8,428 nucleotides of DNA from CAZDYP01 sp964509505. Its GTDB lineage: Bacteria > Chloroflexota > Anaerolineae > JACRMK01. Of the stretch, positions 5,317 to 8,428 are shown in pieces (positions within the stretch are counted from its first letter, which is position 1; every line of letters begins with the position of its first letter). Under the pieces are notes generated by a model, which saw only the letters and a program-made list of their open reading frames with translations, was not told the origin of the DNA and did not search any database. The position numbers were made by a program, and so were the translations under genes. The stretch spans positions 1 to 8,428 of the forward strand of contig CAZDYP010000199.1 of assembly GCA_964509505.1 (NCBI GenBank), given 5' to 3'.

Positions 5317-6210
5317 TTACTCGCGCAAGGTTGCCAGTTCATCGTCAGTGAGACCTGTGAGTTTCAAGATGAGCGCACGCTCTAACCCTTCGCGCAACAT
5401 CGCGCGCCCTAACGCCAGACGTTCTGCACGTTGCCCTTCTGAAAGCCCCTCCGCATGCCCCTCCGCACGCCCCTCCGCATGCCCTTTCTCGCGCGCCATG
5501 CGTTCAGCATATTGCAACATGCCACGCTGGTCTTGCCAGAAGATCTCGCGCTTTTGCAACGCATTGAATTCTTCCAGCCCCAAGTTCGCACGGTTGGCAA
5601 TCTCAAACGCTTGACGCAAGGGTGGCGTTGTGGCTAATGACTCCGGAATCGTTTGCAATTCCTCGGCATGTCGCAGGAAATAGACCCATTGCTCGCGCAC
5701 TCCATTCAGTTCAGCCAACGACTTTTGGAATTTGGGCAACTCAATGAACATCAGCATCAGCTCATCGCTGATGTAATCCAGCAAGAGCTCCGCCTCTTTC
5801 AACACAAAGCGAGTTTGCCAAGCAGCTATGTCCTTGAACATCACAAAATCGGTGATCGTCAGGGCAATGACAGGGTTGAGCGCCGTATAAGACACGCCTT
5901 CCGCCAACTGCTGCGCGTAGGCTTTGGTCGCGTTGTAGAGAACGCGCTTCTCGAAACCCTCCATGTTCAACACCTGCATCTCGATGATGACGGACGTGCC
6001 ATCGTCCAGCATGGCATTCACGTCGAGATAGGTGTCTTTCATGCCGCGAATCGGAGGCGCGAGGTATGGGTCGAGTATTTCCAACGATTGGATGCGCGGC
6101 TGTTCGTCATACACCAACGCATTCAGAAAACTAATCAGAATCGGCTGGCTGCGGTCAGAGCCAAAAATTTTTTTGAATGCGAAATCAATTTTGGGATTGA
6201 TGAAGCGCAT
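5317..6210 (-). CDS. Rpn/PD-(D/E)XK nuclease family transposase-like protein
   Basis: The 297-aa protein begins 'MRFINPKIDFAFKKIFGS', the hallmark N-terminus of the PD-(D/E)XK nuclease-transposase family (Rpn/YhgA-like relatives). The nuclease core is visible as 'YLDVNAMLDDG' (D63) followed by 'VIIEMQV' (E77, Q79), giving the D...ExQ metal-binding pattern. Rpn proteins promote recombination or cut DNA; this family is found in many scattered copies per genome in cyanobacteria and Chloroflexota, and most have no tested function. The C-terminal part is helical and ends in an 'AEG' repeat tract (about 243-258) and a leucine-rich tail ('LTGLTDDELATL'). ATG 6210 has a strong AGGAGGTG site. It lies between oppC and oppD on the same strand, so it is probably transcribed with the importer operon, although its function is unrelated. 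I see no terminal inverted repeats around it. Confidence 0.85.
   Translation of the reverse strand: MRFINPKIDFAFKKIFGSDRSQPILISFLNALVYDEQPRIQSLEILDPYLAPPIRGMKDTYLDVNAMLDDGTSVIIEMQVLNMEGFEKRVLYNATKAYAQQLAEGVSYTALNPVIALTITDFVMFKDIAAWQTRFVLKEAELLLDYISDELMLMFIELPKFQKSLAELNGVREQWVYFLRHAEELQTIPESLATTPPLRQAFEIANRANLGLEEFNALQKREIFWQDQRGMLQYAERMAREKGHAEGRAEGHAEGLSEGQRAERLALGRAMLREGLERALILKLTGLTDDELATLRE
5446..5481. repeat. 12-bp tandem repeat, three copies, encoding 'AEG' units
   Basis: Three head-to-tail copies of CCCCTCCGCAYG on the plus strand (5446-5457, 5458-5469, 5470-5481) differ only at one position. On the coding strand they give repeated 'HAEG/RAEG' units in the Rpn-family protein. Because the unit is a multiple of three, copy number can change without a frameshift. 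Confidence 0.85.
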
Positions 6211-6214
6211 AACA

Positions 6215-6220
6215 CCTCCT
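6215..6220 (-). promoter_or_regulatory. Shine-Dalgarno of the Rpn-family gene
   Basis: AGGAGG on the minus strand (extending to AGGAGGTG), 4 nt before ATG 6210. It is stronger than the sites before the neighbouring opp genes, which fits a gene with its own expression signals. Confidence 0.65.
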
Positions 6221-6264
6221 CAAAAGAGATTGTATGGCAAATGGATGTGGACTGCAACCTTGCC

Positions 6265-7401
6265 TTACACTGCATACGGATCCGACGCATCCCGCAACCC
6301 ATCCCCAAAAAAGTTGAACGCCAACACTGCGAGCGAAATCGCGGCGGCAGGCAAGAGCAGCCACGGGAAGTGGCGTAGCGTCTCCAAGTTCTGCGCTTCT
6401 TGCAGCAACACGCCCCAGCTGATGAGCGGCGGGCGCAAGCCCAAGTTCAAGAACGACAGGGCCGATTCTGCCAGAATCATGCCCGGCATCGCCAACGTCG
6501 CAATGACGATGATGTGTCCCAACACGGCAGGGATGAGATGACGGAAGATGATCCACGCATCGCTCGCGCCCGCGAGCTGCGCCGCCATGACAAACTCTTC
6601 TTCGCGCAACGCCAACACTTTGCCGCGCAATTGTCGCGCGAGCCACGTCCAGCCGATGAGCGACAGGATGATGGTGATAGCGAAATAGACTTGCTCGGGG
6701 GGCCAGTGTTGCGGCAGCGCCGCCGTCAACGCCATCCACAATGGAATCGAGGGGAACGAGCGAATCACTTCGATGAGGCGCTGCATCCAATGGTCCACTT
6801 GCCCACCGTAGTAGCCCGATGTGACGCCCAAAATCGAACCAATGATGAGGCTCAGAAAAACGCCGACCAAGCCAATGGTGAGCGACATTTGCGCGCCGAT
6901 GAGAATGCGCGAAAGCATATCGCGTCCTTGCCGGTCCGTGCCGAGCAAGAATACGCCCATGTCTTTGTCGGCGACGCCAAACAGATGCACGTCCGCCTCG
7001 ATCAAGCCAAACAATTTGTACGGCTGATCACGCACGAAGAAGCGCACAGGAATTTTTTGGTTGGGGTCTGGCTTGTAAGTTGCCAGCAGCGTTTCAGGGT
7101 CGAACTTTCTCTCCAGCTTGTAGATGTGTAAGCCGATTTGCGAATCGTAATGCAGCCCTTGCGGTGGCGCGTATAAGTATGTCACGTAGCGTTGGTCGCC
7201 GCCATAGGGCGCGAGGAAGTTGGCGAACAGCGCCGTGAGATAAAACAGCATAACCACACTGCCGCCGATGATGGCGGTGCGGCTGCGGACGAACTTGCGC
7301 CACATCAACTGCCATTGCGAGAGACCGTAACGCTTCTCTTCTGTGGCGCGCAATGTTGGTGGTGACATGACCCCTTCGTAAGTTGGGACTTTGACGCTCA
7401 T
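6265..7401 (-). CDS. oppC: Oligopeptide/dipeptide ABC transporter permease, OppC/DppC type
   Basis: This is a 378-aa inner-membrane permease. The N-terminal cytoplasmic part 'QLMWRKFVRSRTAIIGGSVV' leads into TM1 (about 42-62), as in OppC. After a long external loop (about 63-150) comes 'LLGTDRQGRDMLSRILIGAQMSLTIG', the conserved OppC/DppC entry to the permease core, then further hydrophobic segments near 172-194, 238-255, 292-312 and 345-365. The EAA coupling loop is 'FVMAAQLAGASDAWIIFRHLIP' (about 270-291), which docks on the ATPases. The end, 'FNFFGDGLRDASDP', is the classical OppC C-terminus. It is longer than the usual roughly 300 residues because of the extended loop between TM1 and TM2. 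It should form the channel with the OppB-type protein. Start ATG 7401 has only a weak AGG upstream. Confidence 0.92.
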   Translation of the reverse strand: MSVKVPTYEGVMSPPTLRATEEKRYGLSQWQLMWRKFVRSRTAIIGGSVVMLFYLTALFANFLAPYGGDQRYVTYLYAPPQGLHYDSQIGLHIYKLERKFDPETLLATYKPDPNQKIPVRFFVRDQPYKLFGLIEADVHLFGVADKDMGVFLLGTDRQGRDMLSRILIGAQMSLTIGLVGVFLSLIIGSILGVTSGYYGGQVDHWMQRLIEVIRSFPSIPLWMALTAALPQHWPPEQVYFAITIILSLIGWTWLARQLRGKVLALREEEFVMAAQLAGASDAWIIFRHLIPAVLGHIIVIATLAMPGMILAESALSFLNLGLRPPLISWGVLLQEAQNLETLRHFPWLLLPAAAISLAVLAFNFFGDGLRDASDPYAV

Positions 7402-7433
7402 ACAGTTCGCCTAAACTCTTTGTAAGGCAAGAT

Positions 7434-7450
7434 ACAAGTTGCAAACTTGT
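7434..7450. repeat. Short perfect inverted repeat between the two permease genes
   Basis: ACAAGTT (7434-7440), GCA, AACTTGT (7444-7450) lies in the 58-bp oppB-oppC gap. It could form a small hairpin in the mRNA. There is no U-tract, so it is not a terminator. It may be a fragment of a dispersed palindrome. Confidence 0.55.
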
Positions 7451-7459
7451 CCTACACCT

Positions 7460-8428
7460 TTATTCAAGCCGAATCCTCGGATCAACCCACGCCAACGCGA
7501 TGTCGGCAAGCAGGTTGCCCAACATCAAAATCAAACTGAGAAAGAGCAGGAAGCTGCCCGCGAGATACATGTCCTGACTGAGCAATGCGCGCGTGAACAT
7601 GGGCCCCGTCGTCGGCAGCGAGAGCACGATGCCCAACACGGTCGCGCCGTTGATGAGGTTGGGCAACTGCAAGCCCATCACGCTAATCAAAGGATTGATG
7701 GCGACGCGCACGGCATATTTATTGATGACAACATTTTCCTTCAAACCCTTCGCGCGCGCCGTAGTGATGAACTGTTGCCCCAACACTTCGAGCAAACTGC
7801 CGCGCATGATGCGGATGAGCTGCGCCATGCCGCCCACGCCGAGGATGAGCGCGGGCCAGAAAAGATGATTTGCCAAGTCCAATACCTTCGCCAGCGACCA
7901 CGGCGCTTTCTCCATCTCCGCCGAATACAAGCCCGTGACCGAAACGCCGAAGACGAAAATGCCGACGAATAGATAAACGAGACCCAGCAAGAAATCGGGC
8001 ACCGACAACCCAAAGAAGCCAAACAGCGTCAGCAGATTGTCGCTCAACGAGTATTGATTGCGCGCAGAGTAAATGCCGATAGGAATGGCGATAACCCACA
8101 TGATGATGAATGAAAACAATGACAGCAACAGCGTCAAACTCAAGCGATCAACGATGAGCTCGCTGACGGGGCGTTTCCAGTCGAGCGAATAGCCGAAGTC
8201 ACCGCGCGGGAAGCCGCCAATCCACGTGACGTAGCGCAAGAGTAATGGCTGATCGAGTCCGTACTGGCGGCGCAAATTTTCGACGGTGGCTTCGTCCACG
8301 AGGATGCCCACCGCCAAAGCGATGCCGCCCAGCGTCATCAGGTTGATGGTGTGCCCGCACAACCACAAGCCGAGGATCGACGCCATGATCGCCAGGGGAA
8401 TGTTCATCACCACCACGAGCGCACTGCG
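7460..8428 (-). CDS. oppB: OppB/DppB-type permease fused downstream of an RND efflux fragment; 5' end outside window
   Basis: The frame is open from the right edge to TAA at 7460-7462. From 'ENLRRQYGLDQPLLLRYVTWI' onward (about 8281 downward) the protein is a canonical OppB/DppB permease: 'GDFGYSLDWKRPVSELIVDRLSLTLLLS', several membrane segments, the EAA loop 'FITTARAKGLKENVVINKYAVR' and the ending 'ADIALAWVDPRIRLE'. The expected OppB beginning, a first membrane helix and 'GDP'-type motif of some 60-70 residues, is absent. In its place the frame reads 'RSALVVVMNIPLAIMASILGLW' and 'INLMTLGGIALAVGILVDEATV', which belongs to RND efflux pumps. A GTG at 8416 and ATG at 8407 are available but sit in mid-RND sequence, so the real start is off the window. 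The fusion is either a genuine gene fusion or an assembly chimera. The OppB assignment of the main part is firm. Confidence 0.85.
   Translation of the reverse strand, partial: RSALVVVMNIPLAIMASILGLWLCGHTINLMTLGGIALAVGILVDEATVENLRRQYGLDQPLLLRYVTWIGGFPRGDFGYSLDWKRPVSELIVDRLSLTLLLSLFSFIIMWVIAIPIGIYSARNQYSLSDNLLTLFGFFGLSVPDFLLGLVYLFVGIFVFGVSVTGLYSAEMEKAPWSLAKVLDLANHLFWPALILGVGGMAQLIRIMRGSLLEVLGQQFITTARAKGLKENVVINKYAVRVAINPLISVMGLQLPNLINGATVLGIVLSLPTTGPMFTRALLSQDMYLAGSFLLFLSLILMLGNLLADIALAWVDPRIRLE
8282..8428 (-). other. RND efflux pump segment at the front of the OppB frame
   Basis: About 49 residues match the TM3-TM4 region of RND transporters (AcrB/MexB-like superfamily): 'IPLAIMASILGLWLCGHTIN' then 'LMTLGGIALAVGILVDEATV'. 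The acidic 'VDEA' corresponds to the proton-relay aspartates of TM4 ('VDDA' in AcrB). In RND proteins this continues into a '..ENIHR'-like stretch; here it switches to 'ENLRRQYGLD' of OppB. The break lies within the codons for 'EATVEN' (about 8276-8293). Confidence 0.75.

Noticed and set aside
5189..6264. Complete insertion sequence around the Rpn-family gene
   Set aside because: I compared both flanks and saw no terminal inverted repeats or target duplication, so only the gene is annotated.
5653..6541. Overlapping plus-strand ORFs opposite the Rpn-family gene and the end of oppC
   Set aside because: The minus-strand product has recognisable nuclease and permease motifs; these frames do not.
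6400..7131. Long plus-strand ORF (243 codons) opposite oppC
   Set aside because: It is the antisense of a clear permease, with low-complexity Arg/Gln/His composition and no ribosome site.

Overview
The window looks like a draft-genome scaffold (it carries a 10-N gap at 674-683) from a member of the Chloroflexota, probably an Anaerolineae-like lineage. This placement is inferred from style and not from any marker gene. The clues are a Pro/Thr-rich 'TPTP' linker behind a membrane anchor, a secreted protein ending in a 'YLPILFK'-type tail, a small XRE regulator containing 'LSGARKPGPDACRAL', and a PD-(D/E)XK transposase-family gene with an 'AEG' repeat tail. Nearly every gene is on the minus strand, so the window reads most naturally from right to left.

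Right part (8428 to 2938, minus strand): an oligopeptide/dipeptide ABC importer operon. In transcription order it holds an OppB/DppB-type permease (running off the right edge), an OppC/DppC-type permease, an Rpn/PD-(D/E)XK gene lodged inside the operon, the ATPase OppD/DppD, and the ATPase OppF/DppF. The operon ends at a strong bidirectional hairpin terminator. No substrate-binding protein is in view. Three oddities stand out. (a) The upstream part of the OppB frame is not OppB: from 8428 to about 8282 it encodes an RND efflux-pump segment joined in frame to a truncated OppB. (b) OppD carries an in-frame palindromic repeat (4876-4954) adding about 27 residues between Walker A and the Q-loop. 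(c) The OppD/OppF junction is an array of degenerate 7-bp repeats plus an inverted copy, and the only evident OppF start codon lies inside that array.

Left part (2520 to 1, minus strand): a tightly packed three-gene envelope operon behind a near-consensus sigma70 promoter. It encodes a secreted beta-sandwich-like protein, a membrane-anchored PD40/TolB-like beta-propeller (interrupted by the assembly gap) and an M23 zinc metallopeptidase that runs off the left edge. Spacings are 15 and 18 nt, and each gene has a good Shine-Dalgarno.

Between the two parts (2578-2922, plus strand) lies a small XRE-family regulator, divergent from the envelope operon. A near-perfect 18-bp palindrome (2491-2508) overlaps the -10 box of the envelope promoter and is a natural candidate operator for this regulator. 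There is no gene-free stretch over 300 bases. I see no tRNA, rRNA, CRISPR array or complete insertion sequence.
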